Part shown: in pieces, positions 35,204 through 47,186 of the stretch
Layout: each line of letters opens with the position of its first letter
Position numbering within the stretch: the first letter of the stretch is position 1
Source: Sycobia sp. Sy_11
Taxonomy: Eukaryota; Arthropoda; Insecta; Hymenoptera; Epichrysomallidae
Length of the DNA: 64,000 nt
Direction: 5' to 3'
Assembly: GCA_018907035.1 (NCBI GenBank)
Contig: JACCIC010000063.1
Coordinates: 1,913,501 to 1,977,500, forward strand
Translations under genes and position numbers: made by a program
Notes under the pieces: model-generated
What the model saw: only the letters and a program-made list of their open reading frames with translations
Databases searched by the model: none
Told to the model about the DNA's origin: nothing

Positions 35204-35931
35204 TATATTTATTTTTTTATTTATAAACCCGCAATTCTTTACAACATGGGAAAGGATTTAAAAAATTTATTTACTATGTATATATTATCTTGTGTTTATA
35301 AAATATTATTACATGGTCTTAAGTCCTGTACGGTTATATGCAAAATATAGTATAGTAATCCCATATTGCGTTTTAGCAGAGTCCATAATGCGTTAGCTTG
35401 CGAATCGTAGGGTCGTGGGTTCGATACTCACCGGAGGTCGAAATTTGTTTCATTGAAATAAAATAATTTATTCGTTCAACAGAGGTGCTTAACATTAAAA
35501 TTTACAATAATTAGTGTAAAAAAATATATTAATAATTATTAATTATTAACTGTAAATCGTAATACGTAGTAATGCATATAGAAAATAATTTATAAATTCT
35601 AATTAATGGTATGCGTCACCTAAATACGTAAATATATTTTTTTATTTTAAATAAATAAATATTAAAGAGTCAAAAAATTATTCACTTAATCGAGGAAAGA
35701 AAATTAGAATAATTTATTATTGGCTTAATTTCTAGATTTTCTGACTAGATTTTGTCTAGTTTCCAGCTTGGTATACCTACCAAAATCTAAGCTCGTTCCC
35801 TATTAAAAATGCTATTAAAAGTGGGACAAATCGGAACTAGGATCAGACTAGATTTCCATTCTGGGTCCGAACATTTAATAAGGAAAACTTACCCGATACT
35901 AGTTAGATTCGAGAATGAATTTCCACACGGG
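35106..35931 (+). mobile_element. Partial CCCGTG-family TIR element (tRNA-like half)
   Basis: A TG/TA microsatellite (35106-35205) is followed by TTCTTTACAACATGGGAAAG, then the tRNA-like module (about 35383-35441, B box GGGTTCGATACTC at 35417-35429) and AT-rich body. It ends TTTCCACACGGG at 35920-35931. The opposite half is missing. Directly after the terminus the last 30 or so bases are repeated in diverged form (TAGTTAGATTCGAGAATAGT, ending CACGGAG at about 35965). It forms a large inverted repeat with 36213-36795. Confidence 0.85.
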
Positions 35932-36212
35932 TAGTTAGATTCGAGAATAGTTTCTACACGGAGTCGTAATATATGTGATTTTAACAGGAGTAAAACAATG
36001 ATCTTATACGCAATCAGTTTTTGCAACCTTTCTTCAATACTTCGACCCTCCCCACCTTTAGTCATCATAATAATAAACACAAATACATAAAAAAAGTTAT
36101 CTAAAAATGATATAGTCAGGCGTATATATCACGTTTCAAAACGAATTATAAATATAAATAAATTGAATGTAAATAAAATAATGTATTAGTTTATAGTTCT
36201 TGAAGATGAACT
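35932..36212. other. Spacer between inverted CCCGTG-family copies
   Basis: 281 bp of AT-rich sequence, beginning with the diverged terminal duplication. No gene. Confidence 0.5.
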
Positions 36213-36716
36213 CCCGTGTGGAAATTCATTCTCGAATCTAACTAGTATCGGGTAAGTTTTCCTTATTAAATGTTCGGATCCAGAAGGGAAATCTAGTCTG
36301 ATCCTAGTTCCGATTTGTCCCACTTTTAATAGCATTTTTAATAGGGAACGAGCTTAGATTTTGGTAGGTATACCAAGCTGGAAACTAGACAAAATCTAGT
36401 CAGAAAATCTAGAAATTAAGCCAATAATAAATTATTCTAATTTTCTTTCCTCGATTAAGTAAATAATTTTTTGACTCTTTAATATTTATTTATTTAAAAT
36501 AAAAAATATATTTACGTATTTAGGTAACGTATACCATTTAATTAGAATTTATAAATTATTTTCTATATGCATTACTACGTATTACGTATTACGATTTACA
36601 GTTAATAATTAATAATTACTAATATATTTTTTTTACACTAATTATTTCTAAATTTTAATATTAAGCAGCTCTGTTGAACGTATAAATTATTTTATTTCGA
36701 TGAAAAAAATTCCGAC

Positions 36717-36775
36717 CTCCGCTGAGTATCGAACCCACGACCCTACGATTCGCAAGCTAACGCATTATGCACTAT
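36717..36775 (-). other. tRNA-like module inside TIR element
   Basis: On the minus strand the order is AATGCGTTAGCTTGCGAATC, then a 10-base spacer, then GGGTTCGATACTC. The last is a good B-box/T-arm and the first resembles a D-arm and A box. The acceptor stem does not close convincingly by eye, so I do not call a functional tRNA gene. Equivalent modules lie at 35383-35441, 45197-45259 and 46030-46090, with diverged ones at 7100-7166 and 10846-10905. Confidence 0.65.
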
Positions 36776-36805
36776 GCTAAAACGCAATATCCGATTACTA
36801 TGTAT

Positions 36806-37076
<271 letters not shown>

Positions 37077-37869
37077 ATAATTTCTGTACACATAAGGCCT
37101 TGACTACAAAAAACATCGTTCTTTCCAATATTAGAAAAAGTTGAGGAAATCTAACTAGAATCAAAATAGAAAGCCTAACCATTTCCTTACTTCTCTTACT
37201 ATGCAGATTCCGCCTAGAAAAACGTGAGTTTTTCCAAAATAGGGAGAAGTTATGGAAATCTAACTAAAATCAAGATAGAAATCCTAATCATTTCCTTAAG
37301 TTTTCTGCTTGTAAAATTTTGTCTATACAAAACACGTATTTCTTTCAAGAATCAATAAAAGATAAGGAAATCTGAATAAAGTCGAGAAAGTTATAATTAA
37401 TATAAGATGATTATTAGATGATCGAAGGGAAATCTAACTCGGATCTGGCGAGATTTACCTACATGAGGAAATCATGAGTAATACTGACTAGGATCTAGTC
37501 CGAACTAGGGATATGCCGAGTATATTTCTGCACGGGCTGTACCAGTTCAAATTCGAAGTGTCGGACATCTAAGGTAAATTTAAATTTAAGGTCGTGGGGC
37601 AGTTAAGTTGTCCTTGGCTAACATAGAATGTAAATTATTTTTATGATTTTATTATTTTTATTATTTTTAATTTTTAATCTAATTTTATTTTAGTTTTAGT
37701 AGTAATTTCTGTTTATAAACAAGGACAGCCTGCCTATCATTATATTAATATAATATATTATTGTATAAATACTGTAAAGCCGATATATAAAAGGAATATC
37801 GCATTTAATTTATGGAATATGGAGCCTTAATGAATGTCCAACATGAGATCCCCTCCTAATATGAGGTAA

Positions 37870-37874
<5 letters not shown>

Positions 37875-37931
<57 letters not shown>
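37875..37931. repeat. (GA)n microsatellite
   Basis: Long GA run ending in GAAAGAGAGAG. Confidence 0.95.
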
Positions 37932-37932
<1 letters not shown>

Positions 37933-38726
37933 GTGGGGTGAGCTACTCCGGATAAGAACAGTCCGTCAATCATTTATCAGCCTACGTTTAGTCGATATCA
38001 AAGTCTTCATAAGAGATTCTTATCAGACGCTGGGCCGATGTAATCGGAATTTGGCGGTCGATCGATCGGTTGGTCCTCTGAGAGTCAACACACTAGGTAT
38101 CCTTCATCTGGCTTCTGTCGCGTATCACAGCGCGGGCCGAACGCCCGAAAAACGCTCTGATTCCACCGCACATGCCACGGAGCATGCTGGCAAAGCGCAA
38201 CGCGACTCAATCCCCACGCTGCGGGCGCAATGCATCGCAGTAATAGCTCGGGCCTTTTTCCCCTCGCGCGGCGCGCGATTATTAGGCGGCGGAGAGGAGC
38301 GCCCCCCCCCCCCAGTCCTCACCGAGCCATGGAGCGGGGGAGGCGTAAGAGACAGCCGTGAGCCCCACTGGGGAGGGGGCACATGAAGCAAGCGGAGAGA
38401 GCGAGCAGCTACGGAGGCGGAGCCCAAGGGGCTCGAATCCCCGCCCCGGGTTCGTCCGCGGCACGGTCGAGTGGCTTTTTTCTCTCCCCTTCTCTTCCCT
38501 CCTCCCACCCATATAATTCACGATGGGGGGACCGCGCAGAGCGTGCGATCGCGCGCACGTACGTGCTTACGTATGTACCACCACCACTACCACTAGCTCG
38601 GCAAATGTATTTCGTCGCGGATTATGACACGGACTGCGCGATTATGACCGGAGTCGACGCGGCGCGCGAGAGGATCCTCGCGGGTCCTCCGGTTTTTCTC
38701 TCTTGCTCGCTCACTTTCTCTCTTTC

Positions 38727-38775
<49 letters not shown>

Positions 38776-39148
38776 CTTCCGCTGGCATTGCCTTTTGCTT
38801 TTTATCTCTTCCACCGACTCTTCCCCTCCCTTCACCGCCCGCTCTCCCTCCTCCTGCTCTGACCATGCATATCCGTGCGCGCGCGCATGCTTTTCCCCTT
38901 TTACACCCCCGCGCGCAGAACTCGCTTCTCTTTTCGAGTCGACTCACCCTTCGCTCGTGCAGCCCCCTCTCCCTCACTCTCGTTCTCCCTTTACTGGAGT
39001 CGTAACTTCTGCACCCTAACTCGGGCTAGGGTAGCTATCGCCTCTTTCGTACTTATATATAGTTCTACTCAGCTCTTCTGTATATGTGTGTTCGATGGTG
39101 TGCAAAGTACACGTGGAACATTCTGGGTGGAAAAATTTACTCAACGCG

Positions 39149-39150
<2 letters not shown>

Positions 39151-39207
<57 letters not shown>
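39151..39207. repeat. (TA)n microsatellite
   Basis: Pure TA run. Confidence 0.95.
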
Positions 39208-39212
<5 letters not shown>

Positions 39213-40043
39213 TTGCTGTGCATTTGTTATTTTTGTGTTCAGCGCTAATTGTCAACGGCGTCGTCCTTATAAACATTTTTATTAAATGTTTAGAGGTTGT
39301 TAATTACAGAAAATAATATTATATTAGAATGATACATTTATTATGCCGAATAGCTACATTAAATTATATCTAATATAATATGCCCAGTCTTTTCGAAGTG
39401 TATGTACATATGTAATGGAGTTTGCTTCACACTTTGTTCAACGAAAAAATCTACTATTGTCATTTAAAAATCATGAAAAACATTAAATCAAATAGATTTA
39501 ATGTGGCGCATAAAATTTAATTGATTTAACAATTTATCACTATAATTTCAAATTATATTTTTATTTTATTATATATTAAATTAAAGTTTTTATTTCTAAA
39601 AAATACTCATTTCTAATTTGTATAATGTATAGTTATTTTATGTTATTGACATTTTTTATTCTAATATTCAATAATACTATTTTTTTACATCTTTTAAAGA
39701 ACATAATCGATTTCATAAAGAAATTTCATATTTTGATATTTATATAAATAATGTAATTTAATTAGTATTTTAATGAATTATTTATATTGAATAATAAAAA
39801 AACAAAAAGAAAAAAACATATAATAAAACTGTTGTAATCATGCATACTTTAAACAACTACATTCATAACTTTAAAAGATTGAAGTAAAAAATAGTATATT
39901 TAGGCAAAAAAGAAACTAATAAGTGAAAAACGTATCTGATGATTGCCATACATGCGAGTCGATATTGTAACACGATTGAATAACGTACAATTTTTTATAT
40001 CCAAAGGTTACGTGATATAGTTTTCTACAACTATAGCTTGAAT

Positions 40044-40290
40044 GTTGAGAAGATGGACGGTCATGAAAGTTGAGAAGATGGACGGAGGCTTTGAGTCTAA
40101 TAGGAAAAATAATTGAAGGGGCCCGCCAACCGCGGCAAACACCAGTATATTTATTTATAAATATAGGTATCATTATAGTTCCGATCGAAATTTCTTACGC
40201 ACAAAAAGCGTACGTATGTGTCGTTTGTGTATTAGACACGCGCATTATAGGTGCGCACTTGTAAACTTCAAATAAACATGTAAACTTTTT
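40044..40290 (+). mobile_element. CAGGGTGT-type element, partial copy
   Basis: Matches the end part of 55611-56258 in inverse orientation: GAGGCTTTGAGTCTAATAGG, AAGGGGCCCGCCAACCGCGG, then TTCCGATCGAAATTTCTTAC and TTAGACACGCGCATTA. The homology fades after about 40290. Non-coding. Confidence 0.8.
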
Positions 40291-40755
40291 CTTTTCTCAG
40301 GCTTTCTATTTTATTATCGATTATATTATTGATTTATAGAATATTCTATATTTTATTGAGGTTTACATTTGTTGTACTTTATTATATGTAAAATAATGAG
40401 TATTCAATTCTCCAATAAGCATTCTTTTGTCTATATAATTTTCATATCTTCCAGATTCTTATTCTCGATTTTTAGTATTAACTAGGCAACATTTTTATAA
40501 CTGGAGCTTTGCATCTACATATTTAATATTATCTATTAGAAAAAAATTTGTATAATTATTTACTTTCTTCGAGTTCTTTTTTTGAACGGATCATCTTTTT
40601 TCACTCTAATTTCCGAGCCTCTTTTCCTCCTCTTTTCGGTGTTATCAGTATCCACACTCGATGCGCAATCGCTTGTTAAAATTACACGAAAATTACACGT
40701 CCCGCGTCTAGAAAAATAGAAAAAGAAAAGAAAAAGAAAAAAGAAAACAAATAGC
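40291..40755. other. AT-rich stretch, nothing recognised
   Basis: No exon or repeat family found. Confidence 0.4.
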
Positions 40756-41695
40756 TCCATCTATTCCTTCCCACATGCCCCCCCCCCCCCGTTGAATGCC
40801 ACGGCCCCCAAACATGCACCGCAAAGAATCGCCGCACGGCGAAATTGCGCTACTTGCCAGATCACGAATATGAAATTTCCAGCATTTCTAACCGAGCGAT
40901 AGGGGTGCCAGTCCACCAGCCCCCTCCAACGCCCCTTCCCCCGACGCTCGGAAATCGGCAACACTGTTGGCGTGTCGGGCCGCTCGCTCTTTTCGCGCTC
41001 CGCGCCGCGAGGCGTCGCTGTCCAAACACAGTTGCCGCGAAGCGCCAAGGACGGCGGGGGCGACGCCTCGGGGAAAATATGGCTCTAGCCCCGGCCTCTG
41101 CGTCGCGCCATCGGTAGGGGGCGGAGGGAGGGTGGAGAGATCGGGCTGTAGCCCCCACCGCGGGAGGCGGCTGGGGGGGGCGTCGCCACGGACTCTTGCC
41201 GGCGCGGAGAGGCGCGGCCGCGCGGTGGGGACGGGGCGGGCCTCCTCCCCTCTCCGCGCCGGAGCCCCACGACGGTTTGCCCCCCCCCCCCGGCGTGCTG
41301 CGCGCCTCAACCACCGGCGCAGCGGCAGCCGCGGACGGCGCACGCGCGCTCGCCTACCGCTTCGGAGACCTCCGTTAGTCCCTGTCGCGCGAGGAAGATA
41401 GCGGAGCGCGCCGGTAGAATACTCGTGCCGCGGGCTTTGTACCTGTAGGATCGCTACTCTTTTGGCGCGCATTCGTACACCCGACAAGGACGCACGGCGT
41501 TCTCTCGGACACGAAGCCAAAACGAAAAGTCCTGCCACCGACGACGAGGAGAGCTTTGTCGGGAGCAAGAGCGACGTGCGTGAATTGCACAACTCCGCGC
41601 TGCGGGGACATGCTCGAGCAAACCCTCGCGGTGATGCACTATACGCTAGTACGTATAGAGAGATGCACAGGAGGTCGTTCGAGTGAGGGAGAGCG

Positions 41696-41700
<5 letters not shown>
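40756..41700. other. CpG-rich island without recognised gene
   Basis: This very GC-rich, CpG-dense block has open frames on both strands (up to 234 codons, 40888-41592 minus) rich in Arg/Pro/Ala. Frames are equally open on opposite strands, as expected from GC content alone, and no domain is visible. Poly-C tracts occur at about 40778-40790 and 41279-41290. A GA microsatellite at 41699-41739 closes it. It may be a promoter island or an unrecognised 5' exon. Confidence 0.45.

Positions 41701-41739
<39 letters not shown>
41699..41739. repeat. (GA)n microsatellite
   Basis: Uninterrupted GA run. Confidence 0.95.
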
Positions 41740-41740
<1 letters not shown>

Positions 41741-42774
41741 GGAGTGACTGACCAGGCAGTTTTCTTTTTTCATTATCATTCGCCGCAACTCGACCTATGC
41801 TACTGATTTTATCGCGAGTCCTCTACTGACTATCTTATTTTGTTTTTTGTTTTTTATTCAACCAAAGAATTAGTTTCGTGAATAGTTTCGATTTTCGACA
41901 ACCTGGCTGTATGACTATTCGTATAAACAAGCATTTTTTACAATTACAAGCTTTTTTGACAGTGAAACAATGTAAAAAAATAGAGTGAAGAAAATTTCAT
42001 TATTCATTGCTTAAAACAAATTGCTATATGTTTGTGTTTGTGTAGTGTGAACATTTCTTTAGTTGTTATATATGATGATACACATGAGATGCTTCCATTT
42101 GCAAGAACGATAAAAAAGTTTATACACTGCATAAAAGATAATATTGCGATGAGAATTTAATTTATAACTGGAAAAAATGTGTTATTTCAAGTCTGCAGTG
42201 AAAAAAGGAAACGATTAAATATCGCTGTAAAGTTGTTAGATTTGAAATGAATGAAACTAAGATTTAAGAAATATTTAGGTCTCAAAGTTGTTTTATTAAC
42301 AATAATAAAATAAGTATGGTAATTATTGATTGTAGTTTGATTATTATAGAGTTATATTGCATTATTTTCTGATCAGTTTTTAGAGTAAACAGAACATCTA
42401 AATAAGTATTTCGACATAACTATTTGATATATTAAAAAAATAATATATACAAATGAAGATTTTAATTAGTTGTTAATTTCGAAGACTAAAAATTGAGTAA
42501 AACATAAATTCTTTTTTCTTTTCAATTTTATGATGTTATCCTGTCATGACGAAGGAAATTACAGCTGCTTACATTCGCTTAAAGCACCCATAATCCTGCA
42601 TTCATTCTTAGGATACAATTAATAATTTTGGTAGTACTAGATTATTTATCTCTATTTAATAAAATGGAACTTCTGGTTTTTTAATGGAAGATATTGTATG
42701 AAAAATTCAGTGCAAATTATGAAGTATCCGATTTCGTAGGAGTAAAAACTAATGCCTTTAATTGGTGACATCAT

Positions 42775-42822
<48 letters not shown>

Positions 42823-43675
42823 TTATGTATTTATTGAATGGGCTAATTTTCACTGATTTAAATTTAGACAATAACACACGTCTTATCACTGGTGTTTAGT
42901 CAAAATAGATAATATTAATATATCGTATGAATTGATCCAATCTATTTCTTTTTCAAAGAAACAAAGGTTACATTAATAAATAAATATTTTAACAGATGTG
43001 AAAGAACAGACATGTGAAACGGTTGCCGCATTGTGCTTCATTGTATAAGTAATATTACATACGTATACGTTTATCCTTGACGATGTATACTTCTTTTCAG
43101 AACATTCAAGAGTGCAGCTGTCAAACTTGAATATCTGTAATTTTCTTCAGTTGCCACGAATTATATGCCTTGCACCACGAAATAAATTCGCTATACCTAT
43201 ATATTTTGTCTTATAATAATAATCATAATATTAATAATACTAACAATCATAATAATAACGTAGTATTATGTTTTTTTCCTACTAAATCGTACATTAATTT
43301 TAAACATTTAAACAATTTGTCGAATTACTATTAGAAGAGGATTGAGAATTTTGAAGTGCTAAAAAAATTGAAAAAGTGCATTAACTGTGTTACATTGAAT
43401 ATTATAATACATATGGTATTAAATTTTTGTGTGATAATCCTTATGGTTGTGGTACACAAATGTAAATAAATTTTAAAAATATTGCTCATTGCGTATTAGG
43501 TCCGATCAGTATGGAAGATTGAGATCGACAAGGAAAAGTTGTTTACGTAAAAGTCAATAGAGGCTTTTTATGTGCTGCGAAATTTCCACCAATCTTTTTA
43601 ATATCTATGCCCACTTGCGCGCGCGCGCACACATGTTTTGGAATAAGTTGACAGACTAACTATAAATGTAGTGAA
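41740..43675. other. AT-rich stretch without a recognised gene
   Basis: A TA run lies at about 42777-42820. Otherwise unremarkable AT-rich DNA with no supported exon or RNA. Confidence 0.4.
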
Positions 43676-43679
43676 TCAG

Positions 43680-44068
43680 CCCATGCGGAAATTACTCGGC
43701 AGATCCCTAGTTTGCGCTAGATCCTAGTCAGTATTACATCTGATTTTCTCGTCTAGCTAATACTCGCCAGATCTGAGTTAGATTTCCCTACGATCATCGA
43801 ATAATCGTCTTATATTATTTCTTACTTTCTCGATTATATTCAGGTTTCTTTATCTTTTATTGATGTAAGAAAGAAATGCGTGTTTTCTATAGTCAAAATT
43901 TTACAAGTAGAAAACTTAAGGAAATGATTAAAGTTTCTATCTTGAATCTAGTTCATGTAGATGTAGCTACACACACACACTAACACACACAAAATAATTT
44001 ATATAATAAGTGTGTGGGTGTACATACATACATACATACATACATACATACATACATACATACATACA
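43680..44068 (-). mobile_element. Partial CCCGTG-family element plus CATA microsatellite
   Basis: 43680-43970 matches the non-tRNA end of the family, starting CCCATGCGGAAATTACTCGG and running through the stem-arm region to AACTTAAGGAAATGATTA. It is followed by a short CA run and a CATA tetramer repeat (44022-44068). Confidence 0.75.
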
Positions 44069-44303
44069 CCCGTGCAGAAATATACTCGGTATATCCCTAG
44101 TTCGGGCTAGATCCTAGTCAGTATTACTGATGATTTCCTCATGTAGGTAATACTCGCCAGATCTGAGTTAGATTTCCCTACGATCATCGAATAATCGTCT
44201 TATATTATTTCTTACTTTCTCGATTATATTCAGGTTTCTTTATCTTTTATTGATGTAAGAAAGAAATGCGTGTTTTCTATAGTCAAAATTTTACAAGTAG
44301 AAA
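44069..44303 (-). mobile_element. Partial CCCGTG-family element (tandem neighbour)
   Basis: Starts CCCGTGCAGAAATATACTCG and is almost identical to 43735-43920 over most of its length, ending near TTTACAAGTAGAAA. It is followed by the same ACACAAAATAATTTATATAA and GTGTGTGGG bases and another CATA repeat as the previous unit. The element fragment plus tetramer repeat has therefore been tandemly duplicated. Confidence 0.8.
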
Positions 44304-44349
44304 CACACACAAAATAATTTATATAATAAGTGTGTGGGCTGTTACATAA

Positions 44350-44380
<31 letters not shown>

Positions 44381-44391
44381 CATACATACCA

Positions 44392-44849
44392 CCCGTGCAG
44401 AAATATACTCGGTATATCCCTAGTTCGGGCTAGATCCTAGTCAGTATTACTGATGATTTCCTCATGTAGGTAATACTCGCCAGATCCGAGTAGATTCCCT
44501 ACGATCATCTAATAATCTTCATATATTAATTATACTTTCTTCGAATTTATTCAGATTTCCTTATCTTTATTGATGTTAGAAAGAAATACGTGTTTTCACA
44601 AGTCAAAATTTTACAAGTAGAAAACTTAAGGAAATTATCAGGCTTTCTATCTTGGATCTAGTCAGATTCCTTAACTTCTCCTATTTTGGAAAGAATGGCG
44701 TTTTTCTAGGCGGAATCTGCAAGGTTAGAGAAGTAAGGAAATGGTTAGACTTTCTATTTTGATTCTAGTTAGATTTCCTCAACTTTTTCTAATATTGGAA
44801 TGAACGACGTCTTTTCTAATCAAGACTTTATGTGTACGAAAATTAGATA

Positions 44850-44913
<64 letters not shown>

Positions 44914-44986
44914 AATGTGTGTGTGTATGTGTGTGCGTATGCGTGCCTGTGTGTGTGTGGGCGCGCGTGTGTGTGTGTGCATATTC

Positions 44987-45045
<59 letters not shown>

Positions 45046-45748
45046 CTCGCAGATCTTTCCAACATGGGAAAGAATTTAAAAAATGGATTTACTATGTATG
45101 TATTATCTTGTCTTTATAAAATATTATTATATGGTCTTAAGTGCTGTACGGTCATATGCAAACTATAGTATAGTAATCCCACATTCCGTTTTAACATAGT
45201 GCATAATGCGTTAGCTTGCGAATCGTAGGGTCGTGGGTTCGATACTCAGCGGAGGTCGGAATTTTTTTCATCGAATAAAATATTATATGTTCAACAGAGG
45301 TGTTTAACATTAAAATTTACAATAATTAGTGTATAAAAAATATATTAATAATTATTAATTGTTATTGTAAATCTGAATACGTGTAATAGTCATATAGAAA
45401 ATAATTTATGAATGCTAATTAAATGGTATGCGTTACCTAAATACGTAAATATATTTTTTATTTTAAATAAATAAATATTAAAAGAGTCAAAAAATGATTC
45501 ACTTAATCGAGGAAAAAAAATTAGAATAATTTATTATTGGCTTAATTTCTAGATTTTCTGACTAGATTTTGTCTAGTTTCTAGCTTGGTATACCTACCAA
45601 AATCTAAGCTCGTTCCCTATTAAAAATGCTATTAAAAGTGGGACAAATCGGAACTAGGATCAGATTAGATTTCCCTTCTGGGTCCGAACATTTAATAAGG
45701 AAAACTAACCCGATACTAGTTAGATTCGAGAATAAATTTCTACACGGG
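44392..45748 (+). mobile_element. Complete CCCGTG-family non-autonomous TIR element
   Basis: Starts CCCGTGCAGAAATATACTCG and ends GAATAAATTTCTACACGGG, with CA on both flanks (possible 2-bp target duplication within CATA-repeat DNA). The internal order, opposite to the copy at 36213, is stem-arm region, tandem AGGAAAT units, TA/TG/TA microsatellite (44857-45041), then AACATGGGAAAGAATTT, then the tRNA-like module (45197-45259), then the AT-rich body. Length is 1357 bp against 1324 bp for the other copy. No coding capacity. Confidence 0.83.
44857..45041. repeat. (TA)n/(TG)n compound microsatellite inside the TIR element
   Basis: Two TA runs flank a TG-rich stretch. The position is equivalent to the CA/TA repeat of the copy at 36213-37536. 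Confidence 0.95.
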
Positions 45749-45820
45749 CATACATATATGCATACATACATACATACATACATACATACATACATACGCA
45801 TACATACATACATACATACG

Positions 45821-45885
<65 letters not shown>

Positions 45886-46593
45886 GCAGATCTTACCAAC
45901 ATGGGAAAGAATTAAAAAAATTGATTTATTATGTATGTTTTGTCTTGTGTTTTTAAAATTATTATATGATCTTAAGTGCTGTATGGTCATATGCAAAATA
46001 TAGTATATTAATCGCATATTGCATTTTAGCATAGTTCATAATGCGTTAGCTTGCGAATCCGTAGGGTCGTGGGTTCGATACTCAGCGGAGGTCGAAATTT
46101 TTTTCATCAAAATAAAATAATTTATACGTTCAACGGAGGTGATTAATATTAAAATTTATAATAATTAGTGTAAAAAAATATATTAATAATTATTAATTAT
46201 TAACTCTATATTGTAATACGTAATACGTAGTAATGCAAATAGAAAATAATTTATAAATTCTAATTCAATGGAATGCGTTACCTAAATACGTAAGTATATT
46301 TTTTAATTTAAATAAATGAATATTGAAGAGTCAAAAAATTATTCACTTGATTGAGGGATGAAAATTAGAATAATTTATAAATCGTATTAATATTTAGATT
46401 TTCTGACTAGATTCTGTCTAGTTTCTAACTTGTTATACCTAGTAAAATCTAAGCTCGTTCCCTATATGAAAAGCTATTAAAAGTGGGACAAATCGGAACT
46501 AGGATCAGACTAGATTTCCCTTCTGGATCGGAACATTTAATAAGGAAAACTAACCCGATACAAGTTAGATTCGAGAATGATTTTCTACACGGG
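45749..46593 (+). mobile_element. Partial CCCGTG-family element with CATA/TA microsatellite
   Basis: A CATA tetramer and TA microsatellite (45749-45881) lead into AACATGGGAAAGAATTA, the tRNA-like module (about 46030-46090, B box at 46071-46083), the AT-rich body and the terminus TTTTCTACACGGG (46581-46593). It lacks the other half. It sits head to tail with the complete copy. Confidence 0.82.
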
Positions 46594-46639
46594 AGAGCGT
46601 TCGTCTTCAGATGGAAATTGTTGTTTAATTAACAGATTA

Positions 46640-47104
46640 CAATCAAAGATACATTTTGATTCTAATCGGAAAAACAATTGAAGGGGCCCGCCAACCGAGG
46701 CAAACACCAGTATATTTATTTATAAATATAGGTATCATTATAGTTCCGATCGAAATTTCTTACGCACAAAAAGCGCACGTATGTGTCGTTTGTGTATTAG
46801 ACACGCGCATTAGGGTCGCACTCGTAAACTTAACTTTAAATAGCCAAGTAAAGCTTTTCCTGCCGCAGTCGGTAAGCCCCTCCCATAGTTCTTCAAGTTA
46901 AACCGAAAGTCCCCGCCCGTTTACCGGATTTACGTGCTCTTCGGATTGATAGAACCAAATTAGCGTTCGCTCATTGGCCGAAGGAGATTGGCTCGTAGCG
47001 CTAAAACTAATGTCTGCGACGTTCCAAAATGGATTCAGCCTTTGTATACGACTTCTCCTGCTTATTACCGATTCGTTGGTGTACAAGCAATCATATTTGC
47101 ACTC

Positions 47105-47108
<4 letters not shown>
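46640..47108 (+). mobile_element. CAGGGTGT-type element, partial copy
   Basis: Nearly identical in reverse complement to 55618-56078. It runs from TTCTAATCGGAAAAACAATT through CTCCCATAGTTCTTCAAGTT, GCTCATTGGCCGAAGGAGAT and CGTTGGTGTACAAGCAATCA, and stops where the terminal CAGGGTGT would be. A GT microsatellite replaces the end. The other terminus is also missing. Non-coding; the 60-80-codon frames here are incidental. Confidence 0.88.

Positions 47109-47183
<75 letters not shown>
47109..47183. repeat. (GT)n microsatellite
   Basis: Long GT run with one GC interruption. Confidence 0.95.

Positions 47184-47186
<3 letters not shown>

Larger units (their letters stand above)
37537..40040. other. 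GC-rich CpG island-like patch and flanks, no recognised gene
   Basis: A GA microsatellite (37875-37931) precedes a GC- and CpG-rich island at about 38040-39010. Several open frames of 80-160 codons on both strands are Pro/Ser/Arg-rich low complexity with no recognisable domain. A CT run (about 38730-38770) and a TA run (about 39151-39207) lie within or beside it. 39210-40040 is AT-rich. The island could be a promoter or 5' exon of an unidentified transcript or a regulatory island. Confidence 0.4.

Noticed and set aside
35383..35441. Candidate functional tRNA gene
   Set aside because: The module is repeated inside a transposon family and the acceptor and anticodon stems do not pair convincingly by eye.
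40888..41592. 234-codon Arg/Pro/Ala-rich frame on the minus strand
   Set aside because: Open frames on both strands reflect CpG-rich composition. No domain, start context or splice structure supports it.
43200..43260. Possible CRISPR-like or satellite array of regular repeats
   Set aside because: Only irregular ATAAT-rich simple sequence. No array of equal repeats and unique spacers occurs anywhere in the window.
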